From Veillonella sp. VA139 (lineage in GTDB: Bacteria > Bacillota > Negativicutes > Veillonellales > Veillonellaceae), in contig NZ_RQVL01000001.1 of assembly GCF_003992005.1 (NCBI RefSeq), positions 124,001 to 188,000 of the forward strand: 64,000 nt of DNA, written 5' to 3'. The notes under the pieces are model-generated. The model had not been told where the DNA came from and searched no databases. It saw only the letters and a program-made list of their open reading frames with translations. The position numbers were made by a program, and so were the translations under genes. Shown piece after piece: positions 1 through 9,056 of this stretch. Positions within the stretch are counted from its first letter, which is position 1, and each line of letters starts with the position of its first letter.

Positions 1-100
1 CCTTTCTACCACATCCTGCTGAACGCAGTGCTACACCTAAGGCTGCTGTTGTCTTGCCTTTACCATCTCCCGTATTGACTAAGATTAAACCTTCACTCAT
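1..100 (-). CDS. cobO: Cob(I)yrinic acid a,c-diamide adenosyltransferase, N-terminal part (cut by window edge)
   Basis: Only the first 33 codons are inside the window; the gene runs off the left edge. The start ATG at 98-100 follows a good ribosome site (AGGTGGAGAG). The peptide begins [20 protein letters not shown], with the P-loop GDGKGKTT that opens the CobO/BtuR family. These enzymes transfer adenosine from ATP to the cobalt of corrinoids in the cytoplasm. It follows lepB by 77 bp on the same strand. The P-loop and its position leave little doubt about the family, but the rest cannot be seen, so completeness is unknown. Confidence 0.85.
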   Translation of the reverse strand, partial: MSEGLILVNTGDGKGKTTAALGVALRSAGCGRK

Positions 101-177
101 CTGTCTCTCCACCTTTCTTTGGATATATGGAAATCCCATGCCAAGGCACAGGATTCCAAAATTATATTAGATTATGA

Positions 178-780
178 TTAGAATGGATTACGTATATGGT
201 ACGCTAGTTTACCAAGTACATGGTCCACTGGTACAAATCCAATGAAACGGCTATCGGAAGAATGATTCCGATTGTCCCCCATGACAAATACATGTCCTTC
301 GGGAACAGTAATTGGTAAGGAGCGTTCAAATTTCATCGTCTCTTTTTTAGTATACGGCTCATTTAGCTTGGTACCATTTCTCCACACATGCCCTTCTTTA
401 AATTCTAATGTATCACCAGGGCGACCAATCACTCGCTTTACCCATACATCATGACCTTGCAAGGATGGTACTACCACACTGGCATAATTTAGTAAAGGTT
501 CCATCACATCATCTTTCCAAGAACGTTCTCGTTGCACGCGACTATCAATGATAACGATGTCTTCATAATTTGGTATATCTCGCATCACATGAGACCATTT
601 GCTAATTAATAGAAAATCCCCATTATGCAACGTATCCTCCATTGATTCGCCGGATACTCTCGTAGGTTGTACTATAAATATGTGCGTTAACATGGCTACG
701 ATGAGTGCCACTACAATAGCTTGCAACCACTCACGAGCTTCTTTCAAAATTTGACTGCCTATGGCTGTATCTTTTTCCAT
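178..780 (-). CDS. lepB: Signal peptidase I
   Basis: Membrane-bound serine protease that cuts signal peptides from exported proteins on the outer face of the inner membrane. The 200-residue product has one N-terminal membrane segment (about residues 20-38), the catalytic serine in SGESMEDT (S46), the general-base lysine in WVKRVIGRPGD (K115) and the box MGDNRNHSSDSR near the C-terminus. I chose the ATG at 778-780 because AAAGGAGGATCT sits just upstream; a reading frame nine codons longer would place this ribosome site inside the gene. In this window it would serve the many exported envelope proteins encoded to its right. Confidence 0.95.
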   Translation of the reverse strand: MEKDTAIGSQILKEAREWLQAIVVALIVAMLTHIFIVQPTRVSGESMEDTLHNGDFLLISKWSHVMRDIPNYEDIVIIDSRVQRERSWKDDVMEPLLNYASVVVPSLQGHDVWVKRVIGRPGDTLEFKEGHVWRNGTKLNEPYTKKETMKFERSLPITVPEGHVFVMGDNRNHSSDSRFIGFVPVDHVLGKLAYHIRNPF

Positions 781-831
781 AGATCCTCCTTTTCTAAAGA
801 TACGCAATGATACGTATCACCTAATCAACGA

Positions 832-1701
832 TTAATGGATTGATTTTTTACCAAATTGACCACCAAATACATCATGTACATCATTGATGGTGATAAAAGC
901 ATTTTCATCCACTTCGTAAATAATATCTTTCAATTTCGTTATTTCAAGGCGTGTCACCACGCAGTAAATAATACGTTTTGGAGTTTTCGTATACGCCCCT
1001 TCTCCATAGAGTAAGGTGACACCACGGCCTAAACGATGCATCACCACATCAGCTACTTCTTCTGATTTATCGGTAATGACCATAACACCTTTCGATTCTT
1101 CTACGCCGGTAATGACTAAGTCCATCATTTTATAGGCTACGAAATAAGCGATCAAGGAGTACATAGCACTATTCCAATCGTACACAAATCCCGCTGCTCC
1201 TAAAATAAAGAAGTTTAGGAACATAACGATTTCACCTACGGAAAAGGAACTCTTTTTATCAAAAATGATAGCTACAATTTCCGATCCATCTAAGGACCCA
1301 CCGTTTCGTATAATAATGCCTACTCCAAGCCCTAGAATAATACCGCCGAAGACTGCGGCTAACAATGGGTCATGCACAATAGGCGGTATGTGATGCATGA
1401 AAGCAGAAAATACAGAAATGCACGCAATGGCGAATAGGGTAGATATGGTAAAACTTTTACCAATTTGCATATACCCTACATACAAAAATGGCAGATTAAT
1501 CAACATAACTAGAATACTAAAGGATATATTTGATAATTTACTCGCCATTAAGGCAATACCTACGACGCCACCATCGATGAGGTAGTTCGGCACTAGAAAT
1601 ACATCTAGTCCATAGGTATAAATAGCTGCACCAATAATCATCATAATATATCGCATAGCTATGTCCATCAGTCTTCGTTTTCTGCTTTTGTGTTCTTTCA
1701 T
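832..1701 (-). CDS. YitT family membrane protein (DUF161/DUF2179)
   Basis: Predicted inner-membrane protein of 289 residues with about five or six hydrophobic segments (residues about 10-185) followed by a soluble C-terminal domain of about 80 residues typical of DUF2179 (VITDKSEEVADVVMHRLGRG and the following strands). The family is widespread in Firmicutes; its transport role is unproven. The start is uncertain: an ATG at 1699-1701 lies 14 nt after GGAG, whereas a GTG at 1714-1716 overlaps the upstream stop as GTGA and would suggest translational coupling, but has no spacing to the ribosome site. Confidence 0.85.
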   Translation of the reverse strand: MKEHKSRKRRLMDIAMRYIMMIIGAAIYTYGLDVFLVPNYLIDGGVVGIALMASKLSNISFSILVMLINLPFLYVGYMQIGKSFTISTLFAIACISVFSAFMHHIPPIVHDPLLAAVFGGIILGLGVGIIIRNGGSLDGSEIVAIIFDKKSSFSVGEIVMFLNFFILGAAGFVYDWNSAMYSLIAYFVAYKMMDLVITGVEESKGVMVITDKSEEVADVVMHRLGRGVTLLYGEGAYTKTPKRIIYCVVTRLEITKLKDIIYEVDENAFITINDVHDVFGGQFGKKSIH

Positions 1702-1712
1702 CCTTCGGATAC

Positions 1713-2135
1713 TCACTCCTTATTTGCTAATAACCAACGTTCCCCAATAATCCATGCTGTAATATCGTCTACGGGCACGGGAGGGTATAACATGCCTTTT
1801 GGCACTAATTTTCGCCACCCTGTGGGTGGATGCACTTCAAAATAACGGCGCCTCGCCTCTTCTGTAGTATGCTTTTCATTGACAAAGGTAAATGCCTTTC
1901 CTTGCTCTTCTGCTAGATTTTTTACAATGGTCCCTACCGCTTTATGATTGGTTCCATTCCCACAGACTAGAACAGATACCCCCGCATACATCCTTAACAG
2001 AGATTGCAATTCACGCATTACAGAATCAGTAGGCACAATATCCATCATCACTAATTGCGCTGTTTTCGTAAGAATCGCAACGCCTGTTTTATCACGACCT
2101 GGGTCAACCGCCAATACATAAGCTTCCAATGCCAT
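1713..2135 (-). CDS. RNase H-fold nuclease-like protein (YqgF/RuvC-related)
   Basis: Small 140-residue protein beginning with the strand motif YVLAVDPGRDKTGVAIL, the DPG..KTG signature of the RNase H-like YqgF/RuvC superfamily, with later acidic residues in VNEKHTTEEARRRY and VDDITAW that could complete a metal site. It is not the usual housekeeping ruvX by appearance, and the exact substrate cannot be told. Two adjacent ATGs exist; the second (2133-2135) has better spacing to AAGGAG. The stop overlaps the ribosome region of the yitT-like gene, and the DUF3084 gene ends 7 bp upstream of the first ATG, so the three are probably cotranscribed. Confidence 0.7.
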   Translation of the reverse strand: MALEAYVLAVDPGRDKTGVAILTKTAQLVMMDIVPTDSVMRELQSLLRMYAGVSVLVCGNGTNHKAVGTIVKNLAEEQGKAFTFVNEKHTTEEARRRYFEVHPPTGWRKLVPKGMLYPPVPVDDITAWIIGERWLLANKE

Positions 2136-2145
2136 CATCTACTCC

Positions 2146-3327
2146 TTACTCATTTAGGGGAATGACACGTAACATAATTTGTACAGGTCCACTGGTGAAA
2201 GTATCTTCTCGCGTGACAGCCTCTAATCGAACAGGGCCACGTTGATTTTCGACTTTTCGTATCGTAGTAAACAACTCATTGCCGGGTAGGGATCCTACTT
2301 CACCCGTAATTGGGTCCGGTAAGATACCGTGTTTTTTCGCTTCCCCATTGACTTCTTTTAAGAATGCCAACACTTGGTCTTGCGCACTCTTACCTCCATC
2401 GATAACGGATGACCAAAGGACTATATCCTTTTTGAAAATCATATCATGCGGGTACGCATGAATTTCTGCTAGTGCTGGTTCTCCATAAATAATATTGGCA
2501 GCTGCTGTGACCCGAATCATCAATGGCTTATCGGTAGCAGCTACAACTTTCGCCACTTCATTCAAATTATCTCGGCTCACATAGATAACTGTTTTTTCCT
2601 CTTCCATTTGGAATCGATTTAAAATAAGTCGATTCGTATCTTTCAAGAAACTAGTTAAGGCCGCCATACTTTCCACTTCCCCTAAGCCTGGTCGAATCAC
2701 TGCTTGGGCTAAGACTTCTCCATTACGGAATACTACGTTCCCTTCACGAACATGATTGATACCATCCTCTAATTGTTTCGTAGTCAATTGTAAGTCTTGT
2801 ACATGGCTCTCTAGTTGAGTCCGTACGTCTTCTAAACGACCTACTTCAGCATTAGACTCCACTAACTTATGCTCAGCTTCTGCATAGGCATCTTGGATAG
2901 ACACCAATTGGTCCCCCATACTTGCCAAAGCACTACGTGTTTCTTCTAGTTCTTGTTCCGTTGCTTGCACATCACTTTGCACCTTTTGTAGTTGTTTATT
3001 TTTTTGATTTAATTCTTCATTACTTTGTTGTAATTCTTTCGTTTTTTGATCGATATCTGATGAAAGTCGAGCCATCTCTGCTTTCAGTTTATCCATACCA
3101 AATAAAGCAGTACGCACATTGTTTGAGGCAATGCTAAGTACCCCTAAAGTGGCAGCGGAAATTAAAATACCCGTTACTATGGTCACAATAATAGAAGTAT
3201 GCTTAGGGCGTAACCCAAACAAACTCATGCGACGTTTTCCTACTTTTGTGCCTATTTTATCACCTAAAAATGCAATTAATCCCCCCATAATGGTAATAAT
3301 GAGGAGAATCCGTAGTCCCACTAACAT
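2146..3327 (-). CDS. DUF3084 domain protein, membrane-anchored coiled coil
   Basis: 393-residue protein of unknown function. Two membrane segments lie near the N-terminus (about residues 2-22 and 45-66), separated by the conserved stretch KIGTKVGKRRMSLFGLRPKH that marks DUF3084. A long coiled coil rich in Q, E and K follows (about 75-190), then a globular C-terminal half. I chose ATG 3325-3327, nine bases after GAGG, over an in-frame TTG five codons upstream that overlaps this ribosome site. A promoter candidate is at 3372-3400. The architecture suggests an envelope scaffold, but no role is established. Confidence 0.85.
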   Translation of the reverse strand: MLVGLRILLIITIMGGLIAFLGDKIGTKVGKRRMSLFGLRPKHTSIIVTIVTGILISAATLGVLSIASNNVRTALFGMDKLKAEMARLSSDIDQKTKELQQSNEELNQKNKQLQKVQSDVQATEQELEETRSALASMGDQLVSIQDAYAEAEHKLVESNAEVGRLEDVRTQLESHVQDLQLTTKQLEDGINHVREGNVVFRNGEVLAQAVIRPGLGEVESMAALTSFLKDTNRLILNRFQMEEEKTVIYVSRDNLNEVAKVVAATDKPLMIRVTAAANIIYGEPALAEIHAYPHDMIFKKDIVLWSSVIDGGKSAQDQVLAFLKEVNGEAKKHGILPDPITGEVGSLPGNELFTTIRKVENQRGPVRLEAVTREDTFTSGPVQIMLRVIPLNE

Positions 3328-3371
3328 AGCCGTATACCTCAATAATAAATACTAGTCCTATATCTTTACTT

Positions 3372-3400
3372 AGTATATCAAAATCCCTAGTACTCTACAA
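3372..3400 (-). promoter_or_regulatory. Candidate promoter of the DUF3084-nuclease-yitT unit
   Basis: On the minus strand a -10 TATACT (3372-3377) is preceded by 17 bp and a weak -35 TTGTAG (3395-3400). It lies downstream of the lptG terminator and upstream of the DUF3084 gene, where a new promoter is expected. Confidence 0.5.
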
Positions 3401-3447
3401 TGGTTATCCAAGAAAAGGTCTCAATATACTTCGCTTAATACAGTGAT

Positions 3448-3484
3448 AAAAGAGTAGCACTACCTACTCGATTAGTAATGCTAC
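3448..3484 (-). terminator. Rho-independent terminator after the LPS operon
   Basis: Minus-strand hairpin with arms 3475-3484 and 3454-3463 (GTAGCATTAC paired with GTAGTGCTAC, one wobble) followed by TCTTTT. It begins 18 bp after the lptG/F stop and closes the lpx-kds-lpt transcription unit. Confidence 0.75.
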
Positions 3485-3501
3485 CCCCTATACTACCTTA
3501 T

Positions 3502-4593
3502 TTATTTAGATACTCTCCAGTTTAAATATAAACCAGCTATGACCCCCAATGTATTTGGAATCCATGCCGCTAACAACGGTGGTATCGCCCCTCCTTTACC
3601 TAAGGCGCCTGACAATGTCATAACCCCATAATAGATAAAGATAACTAGCACTGAGATACCGAATCCAATAGACGAACTAGACCGTTGTTTTTGCAACCCT
3701 AATGGTGCGCCTACTAAAGCGAAAATAAAACTTGCCACAGGAATGGTAAAGCGTTGATACATTTCCATTTGCCATTCTGTAATCTTACCACCCGTAGCTT
3801 CCATCGCTTTGATTTGCTGTCTAATCTCTTTGATAGTCATCTCTTCTGGTTTGCGTTGGGATCGACTAATTTTATCTGGGTCTTGTGTTATTGGCAATAC
3901 TTGTTCTTCAAACTTTAATGTACGATCAATGCCTTCACCAGATGCATTGATATCGTAAATAGTACCGTCATGCATTATCCAGTATTGACCATTCCAATTT
4001 GCTGTTTTAGCACGTTCAATTTGTGTCACTTCCCCATCTGTAAATTGTTGCACTGTAATATCGGACAGTAGTTTAGTAGAACTGTCGTATTTTCCTGCAT
4101 ACATTAAAGTGTTAATTTTCTTGTCGGCCAATGTTTTTAACACAATATGTTCTTGCGTTTGTGGCGTCGCACGTTTCATAATTTCCTCGCGGATAATCGT
4201 TTGATACGCATGATTTGATGCTGGAACTACATACTCATTGAACACAATAGAACAAAGAGAAATTAAAAAAGCTGTAATGTACACTGGCGTTGCTAAGCGC
4301 AAGAAATTTTGACCACCTGCACGCATGACAATAATCTCACTGCTACCACTTAATCGACCAAATGTCATCAAAGACCCTAATAGGACAGACATAGGGAACG
4401 TCAATATGACGATATTTGGCAATGCCAGTAGAAACGCTCTGGTCACGGACCACAAACTAGCTCCGTATTCTGTAATGTACTGAGCAATCCGAAATAGAGT
4501 ACCGGTACCAATAAATATACTGGTAAAGGCAAAAATCCCAAACAGAAATGGACCTATGAAAGCTTTTAATATATATTTATCTAAAATTCTCAT
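3502..4593 (-). CDS. lptG: LPS export ABC transporter permease, LptF/LptG (YjgP/YjgQ) family
   Basis: Inner-membrane permease that, with LptB, extracts LPS from the outer leaflet of the inner membrane and passes it to LptC/LptA. The 363-residue protein has the family layout: three membrane segments at the N-terminus (about 12-120), a periplasmic beta-jellyroll (about 130-265) and three segments at the C-terminus. The ATG at 4591-4593 has AGGAG five bases upstream; a GTG two codons earlier is less likely. Only one such permease is present here, whereas E. coli uses the LptF/LptG pair. It may act as a homodimer, or a second gene lies elsewhere; F or G identity cannot be assigned. Confidence 0.88.
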   Translation of the reverse strand: MRILDKYILKAFIGPFLFGIFAFTSIFIGTGTLFRIAQYITEYGASLWSVTRAFLLALPNIVILTFPMSVLLGSLMTFGRLSGSSEIIVMRAGGQNFLRLATPVYITAFLISLCSIVFNEYVVPASNHAYQTIIREEIMKRATPQTQEHIVLKTLADKKINTLMYAGKYDSSTKLLSDITVQQFTDGEVTQIERAKTANWNGQYWIMHDGTIYDINASGEGIDRTLKFEEQVLPITQDPDKISRSQRKPEEMTIKEIRQQIKAMEATGGKITEWQMEMYQRFTIPVASFIFALVGAPLGLQKQRSSSSIGFGISVLVIFIYYGVMTLSGALGKGGAIPPLLAAWIPNTLGVIAGLYLNWRVSK

Positions 4594-4601
4594 ACCCACT
4601 C

Positions 4602-5321
4602 CTACATTCGGAAATCATCACCTAAATAAAACTTACGAGCCACATCGCTCGTAGCCACTTCATCAGCGGTACCTTCTAATAATATAGTCCCACTATTTAA
4701 GATGTACGCCTTATCCACAATTCCTAAAGTTTCACGCACATTATGGTCTGTAATGAGTACACCAATGCCACGATCTTTCAAATGGCGAATTATGGATTGA
4801 ATATCTGCGACTGCAATAGGATCAACCCCTGCAAAAGGCTCATCCAACAATATAAATTTAGGATTTAACGCAATAGCTCTAGCAATTTCTACACGACGTC
4901 GCTCACCACCAGACAACTGAATGCCCAAGCGGTCACGCACGTGGGTGATATGAAATTCTTCTAACAACGATTCCATTGTATCCTTCTGTTCTGCTTTAGA
5001 AAGATTGGTGGTTTCTAACATGGCTAAGATATTATCTTCTACTGTTAAATTACGAAAAATAGATGCCTCTTGTGGCAAATATCCAATACCATAAGCAGAG
5101 CGTTTATACATCGGCATGTGAGTCACATCCACATCACCAATAGAGATTGTTCCTGATGTCGGTTTTTCTACACCTACAATCATGTAAAAGGTAGTTGTCT
5201 TACCGGCTCCATTTGGACCTAACAATCCTACAATTTCGCCTTCTTCAACACGGACACTAACTTTATCCACTACATTTCTTGATTTGTAGGTTTTCACTAA
5301 ATCCTTTGTTTGAATAAACAT
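4602..5321 (-). CDS. lptB: LPS export ABC transporter ATP-binding protein
   Basis: Cytoplasmic ATPase of the Lpt machine. The 239-residue product has Walker [10 protein letters not shown], the Q-loop region [10 protein letters not shown], the signature [14 protein letters not shown], Walker [14 protein letters not shown] and a switch histidine in ITDHNVRET; the sequence style [12 protein letters not shown] is typical of LptB. It lies between lptA and lptG with short gaps, and its AAGGAG ribosome site overlaps the end of lptA, so it is cotranslated with its partners. Confidence 0.95.
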   Translation of the reverse strand: MFIQTKDLVKTYKSRNVVDKVSVRVEEGEIVGLLGPNGAGKTTTFYMIVGVEKPTSGTISIGDVDVTHMPMYKRSAYGIGYLPQEASIFRNLTVEDNILAMLETTNLSKAEQKDTMESLLEEFHITHVRDRLGIQLSGGERRRVEIARAIALNPKFILLDEPFAGVDPIAVADIQSIIRHLKDRGIGVLITDHNVRETLGIVDKAYILNSGTILLEGTADEVATSDVARKFYLGDDFRM

Positions 5322-5330
5322 AAACTCTCC

Positions 5331-6065
5331 TTACTTTGGAGTAATGATTAATGTGCTACGCCCACCAAGCGTTTCTGCGCTATTATCACTAAGTTCTATC
5401 TTTAACTCTGGGGCTTCTAAGACATTCCCATTTTGCACAGCTCTAGCATTACCTTTTAAATAAGCAACTCCATCATTTTGATTTGGTGTTTGCGTGTACA
5501 CCGCCTCATCTGCTGTAGCATTGACGTTACGACTGGCACTAGATAAAGTTACATTCCCTTTAGCTGTTGCAGATATTTGATTGGTATACGCCGTAATATG
5601 TTGACCTGTCAACACATTATCTGCCATCACTAATTGTCCATGTCCAATAATCTCGCCATATCCACTTTCTGTATTATAATTTACTTGATCACCAAACAAT
5701 TGACGATCATCTTTTTGTAGATGTACATTACCTGTGGCATCAAATTGGTTATTATGCAAGACATGTACTTCTCCAGCTGCCATGGACATATTGTTGCCAA
5801 TCATACTCACGCCACCTGTCAAAAATCCTTCTTCACCTTTTGTATTATACCAACCAGAGGCTCCTGTCATAGTTTTATCATCTTTTGTAATAACCACACT
5901 GCCTTTGGCTTCTGCACGACCGCTGATACCATCATATGTTAACTGATCAGCAGTAATCATTATATTCCCATTGCCAGCAAGATTGGTATCTGTTGATGTT
6001 GCCCATACTGGGATCATCATAACACCACCCATAAGCGCTGCCATGAGTAAACGTTGTAGTTTCAT
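5331..6065 (-). CDS. lptA: LptA/OstA-like periplasmic LPS transport protein
   Basis: Exported 244-residue protein with a signal peptide (about residues 1-22, cleavage near VWATST) and repeating beta-strand units of the OstA fold, for example the YDGISGRAEAKGSVVITKDD module and its repeats. LptA polymerises into the periplasmic bridge that carries LPS to the outer membrane. The protein is longer than the roughly 185-residue E. coli LptA and seems to hold extra strand repeats. It lies directly between lptC and lptB, which supports the call. Confidence 0.88.
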   Translation of the reverse strand: MKLQRLLMAALMGGVMMIPVWATSTDTNLAGNGNIMITADQLTYDGISGRAEAKGSVVITKDDKTMTGASGWYNTKGEEGFLTGGVSMIGNNMSMAAGEVHVLHNNQFDATGNVHLQKDDRQLFGDQVNYNTESGYGEIIGHGQLVMADNVLTGQHITAYTNQISATAKGNVTLSSASRNVNATADEAVYTQTPNQNDGVAYLKGNARAVQNGNVLEAPELKIELSDNSAETLGGRSTLIITPK

Positions 6066-6076
6066 GAATTTCCTTC

Positions 6077-6607
6077 CTACTTGCGAATCAACTTAGCATG
6101 ACCTTTTGCAGTCACTTGTTGCAAAATCATATCCCCTTCCAATGCATCACCTTCTAGTGTAGTATCTGCATCAGTATAGGTAAACTTAGAAGTAGATTTA
6201 AATACTTGTTCCTTACTAGTATATTCTAATCCATCTGTACGGAGACTAGCTCCCGTACTGGAGGTAGCCTCAATACCACCAGATAAAGTAATTTGCCCAT
6301 GATCTTTAGATACCAGGCCTTTAGGCGCTTTTACGGTGAGTATGGTTCCCTCTTTATGAAAGGTGCCTGTCACATTTTCTAAGGTAATGACTTTCGTCGT
6401 TTGATCAAGACTAATTTTTTCAGCTTTTACTGACCAAATCAGTTGTCCATTTTTTTCTTCTTTCAGTTCCGTACCATTAAAGCTAATGGAATTACCCGAT
6501 GGTCCTGTGGATGTCGTATCGGTACCACCATATAGGAAGTATCCAAAACCTAAGAGAATTAAAATGCCCACTACAATCGCGAGGAGAAGTTTTTTATTGT
6601 TCTTCAT
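6077..6607 (-). CDS. lptC: LPS export protein LptC
   Basis: Bitopic inner-membrane protein of 176 residues with one N-terminal membrane segment (about residues 8-26) and a periplasmic beta-jellyroll domain (about 40-176), as in the LptC/YrbK family. It hands LPS from the LptB-permease complex to LptA. Its start overlaps the 3' end of the upstream acyltransferase gene by 14 bp, with ribosome site GGGAGG inside that gene, indicating coupled translation. Confidence 0.85.
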   Translation of the reverse strand: MKNNKKLLLAIVVGILILLGFGYFLYGGTDTTSTGPSGNSISFNGTELKEEKNGQLIWSVKAEKISLDQTTKVITLENVTGTFHKEGTILTVKAPKGLVSKDHGQITLSGGIEATSSTGASLRTDGLEYTSKEQVFKSTSKFTYTDADTTLEGDALEGDMILQQVTAKGHAKLIRK

Positions 6608-7523
6608 GCACAGCCTCCCTCACTTGTAGTTTATGTTCAATATCTGTGATTTCATGAATTTTTGTATTCCAACGATGTTGGAACCACAACCATTCATCAG
6701 GATGTTCTTTAATAAAAGCTTCTGTTATCTTAACAGTTTCTTCCGTAAGACGGAACATATCTTTTTCCACATCACCAGTATCTTTATAATGCAGTGCTGG
6801 CAAGATATGGACAATGTGACCATTCTCTTTACGAGATGCAAAGACTGGCACTACAGGAGCTTTGAACTTTTTCGCAAAGGATGCGGGACCCGTCACCGCT
6901 GATGAATCTTGTCCTAAAAACATCACTGGCACCCCTGTATACCATCCATCTTGATCTGCTAAGAAACCCAATAATTTTTTCGCTTTCATTGCTTGTGCAG
7001 CGCCTCTCATTTCAGAACCACCACGAGCGAATACTTCTAATCCCACCATTTCTCGGTATTCATTCAGCAATCTTGTGAATTGAGCATTCGGTTGTTTTTT
7101 TACAATCGTTGTGGACGGATACCCATGAGCTGCCAAGGCTGCGCCCATCCATTCCCAATTACCTACATGGGCCGTCAATATGACAACACCTTTATCTTCT
7201 GCCATGGCTGCATCTAGGTGCTCTAACCCACGCATTTCAATATGTTCTTTAATGAACTCAGGTGTCAAATTAGGCATATATAGTATTTCCATCACAGAAC
7301 GTCCCAAGTTTTGAAAGAGTCGACCTAATATGGCATCTGCTTCTTTTTCATCTATGGAAAGGCCAATCATTAGATTATGTAATCCTCGTTTGACCTGTTT
7401 TTTACCTACTAATCTATATAAAGGTCCTAGAGTTGCTCCAATGGATAAAATTGTAGAATAGGGTAATGTACAAACTAATTTACTAATCGTTTTTAAGGCT
7501 GTATATTGCCATTCTCCCGCCAT
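6594..7523 (-). CDS. Lipid A late acyltransferase, LpxL/HtrB family (copy 1)
   Basis: 309-residue membrane-associated acyltransferase expected to add a secondary acyl chain to Kdo-lipid A on the inner face of the inner membrane. The catalytic HX4E motif is visible as HVGNWE near residue 118, and ADQDGWYTGVPVMFLG matches the substrate-side block of the family. ATG 7521-7523 follows AAAGGAGG. A second paralogue lies at 19086-20000, so the cell probably makes at least a hexa-acyl-type lipid A. Which paralogue acts first (LpxL or LpxM role) cannot be read from sequence alone. Confidence 0.85.
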   Translation of the reverse strand: MAGEWQYTALKTISKLVCTLPYSTILSIGATLGPLYRLVGKKQVKRGLHNLMIGLSIDEKEADAILGRLFQNLGRSVMEILYMPNLTPEFIKEHIEMRGLEHLDAAMAEDKGVVILTAHVGNWEWMGAALAAHGYPSTTIVKKQPNAQFTRLLNEYREMVGLEVFARGGSEMRGAAQAMKAKKLLGFLADQDGWYTGVPVMFLGQDSSAVTGPASFAKKFKAPVVPVFASRKENGHIVHILPALHYKDTGDVEKDMFRLTEETVKITEAFIKEHPDEWLWFQHRWNTKIHEITDIEHKLQVREAVHEEQ

Positions 7524-7536
7524 GAAAGCCTCCTTT

Positions 7537-8058
7537 CTACTGACCTACTTGGTAGGATTCTTCACTGTATGAGCGTACCGCATCCTCCCAAAGTCCTTCT
7601 TGTTTTAAAATATACTCAACTGCTTCACGCACAGCTCCTTCTCCGCCCTTTGCTTGACAAATGTAGTGAGCTACTTGTTTTACTTCTGGTACACCATCTT
7701 GTGGTGTCATAGCTAATCCCACCTTAGACATAATGCCTAAATCATTGAGATCATCGCCTATATAGGCTATTTCATGAGCCTCTAACTCCAATGTATGTAA
7801 GAGTTCCTGTAATCCTGCACTCTTATTATGACTCCCCATTTGCACATGAGAAATCTGTAATTCTTTTGCTCTTCGCTCTACCATAGGAGAGGTACGACCC
7901 GTAATAATCGCTGTTTGTAATCCCATCCTGCGTGCTAAGGCTAACCCCAATCCATCTTTGGCATGGAATGCTTTGATTTCTTCTCCACTAGATGTATAGG
8001 TAATCTCACCTTTCGTAAGAACACCATCTACATCTAATACTAAACAACGTATCGCCAT
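7537..8058 (-). CDS. kdsC: 3-deoxy-D-manno-octulosonate 8-phosphate phosphatase
   Basis: HAD-superfamily phosphatase that removes phosphate from Kdo-8-phosphate in the cytoplasm. The 173-residue length fits KdsC. The nucleophile motif is LDVDGVLTKG near the N-terminus, motif II is IITGRTS, and the metal-binding motif is IGDDLNDLGIM. The start overlaps the kdsD stop by one base, and kdsD, kdsA and kdsB follow upstream, giving a complete Kdo route in one operon. Confidence 0.95.
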   Translation of the reverse strand: MAIRCLVLDVDGVLTKGEITYTSSGEEIKAFHAKDGLGLALARRMGLQTAIITGRTSPMVERRAKELQISHVQMGSHNKSAGLQELLHTLELEAHEIAYIGDDLNDLGIMSKVGLAMTPQDGVPEVKQVAHYICQAKGGEGAVREAVEYILKQEGLWEDAVRSYSEESYQVGQ

Positions 8059-9029
8059 TACACAATGCCTCGTCGCAACAAATCAGTAATATGCACTAAC
8101 CCAAGGCTTGTTCCATCTTGACCAACTACTGGTAATACTGTAATCGGCCGAGGTTGATTTTTCTCCATCATATGAAGCGCTTCTGCTGCCAACTTATCCT
8201 TTGTAATCGTACGTGGTGATTTGGTCATCATATCTTCCACAGACCATACTAGGAAATTACATCCAGAATCTAAACCGCGGCGAATATCTCCATCTGTTAC
8301 AAGACCAATTAACTTGCCTTCTTCATCTACTACATTAGCTGCTCCCAGTCCTTTATTAGTCATCACAAATAAAGCATCTTGTACGGTAGCCCCTTTATGA
8401 ATAATAGGATTGTCGTTTCCACTATGCATAATGTTTTCTACGGTTAGCAATAATTTGCGACCTAAGGAACCACCTGGATGGAATACAGCAAAATTTTCTG
8501 GCGTAAATTTATGTTGATCTAATAAGCACACTGCCAAGGCATCACCTAAAGCTAATGCAGCCGTGGTACTGCTTGTGGGTGCTAATCCTAATGGGCACGC
8601 TTCCTTATCTACGCATACCACCAAGACTACATCCGAGTTTTTTCCCAATGTAGAACTGGGATTGCCCACTACTGAAATTAATTTAGCACCAATGCGACGT
8701 AAGGAAGGCAATAAGCTAATGACTTCACTAGTTTCTCCACTATTTGAGAATGCTAGTACTACATCATCAGATGTAACCATACCTAAATCGCCATGAACTC
8801 CTTCACCAGGGTGTAAAAACAATGCAGGTGTACCGGTACTCGCCAATGTAGCCGAAATTTTTCGTGCAATATGTCCAGATTTTCCCATACCTGTACAGAC
8901 CACCCGTCCTTTAGAGGATAAAATTAACTCTACTGCCCTTTCAAAACGATGGTCTAATGTTTCAATTAAGTCTAACACTGCTTTTGATTCTTCTTGGAGC
9001 ACCTGTGATGCCCGTTCAAGTATCTTCAT
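8058..9029 (-). CDS. kdsD: Arabinose-5-phosphate isomerase (KpsF/KdsD)
   Basis: Converts ribulose 5-phosphate to arabinose 5-phosphate, the first committed sugar of Kdo synthesis. The 323-residue protein has an N-terminal SIS sugar-isomerase domain (about 35-170, motifs GMGKSGHIARK and HPGEGVHGDLGM) followed by two CBS domains (about 205-323). The gene sits between kdsA and kdsC with a one-base overlap at its 3' end. Confidence 0.95.
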   Translation of the reverse strand: MKILERASQVLQEESKAVLDLIETLDHRFERAVELILSSKGRVVCTGMGKSGHIARKISATLASTGTPALFLHPGEGVHGDLGMVTSDDVVLAFSNSGETSEVISLLPSLRRIGAKLISVVGNPSSTLGKNSDVVLVVCVDKEACPLGLAPTSSTTAALALGDALAVCLLDQHKFTPENFAVFHPGGSLGRKLLLTVENIMHSGNDNPIIHKGATVQDALFVMTNKGLGAANVVDEEGKLIGLVTDGDIRRGLDSGCNFLVWSVEDMMTKSPRTITKDKLAAEALHMMEKNQPRPITVLPVVGQDGTSLGLVHITDLLRRGIV

Positions 9030-9056
9030 AGTTCACCTGCATCCTTTACATCTGTA

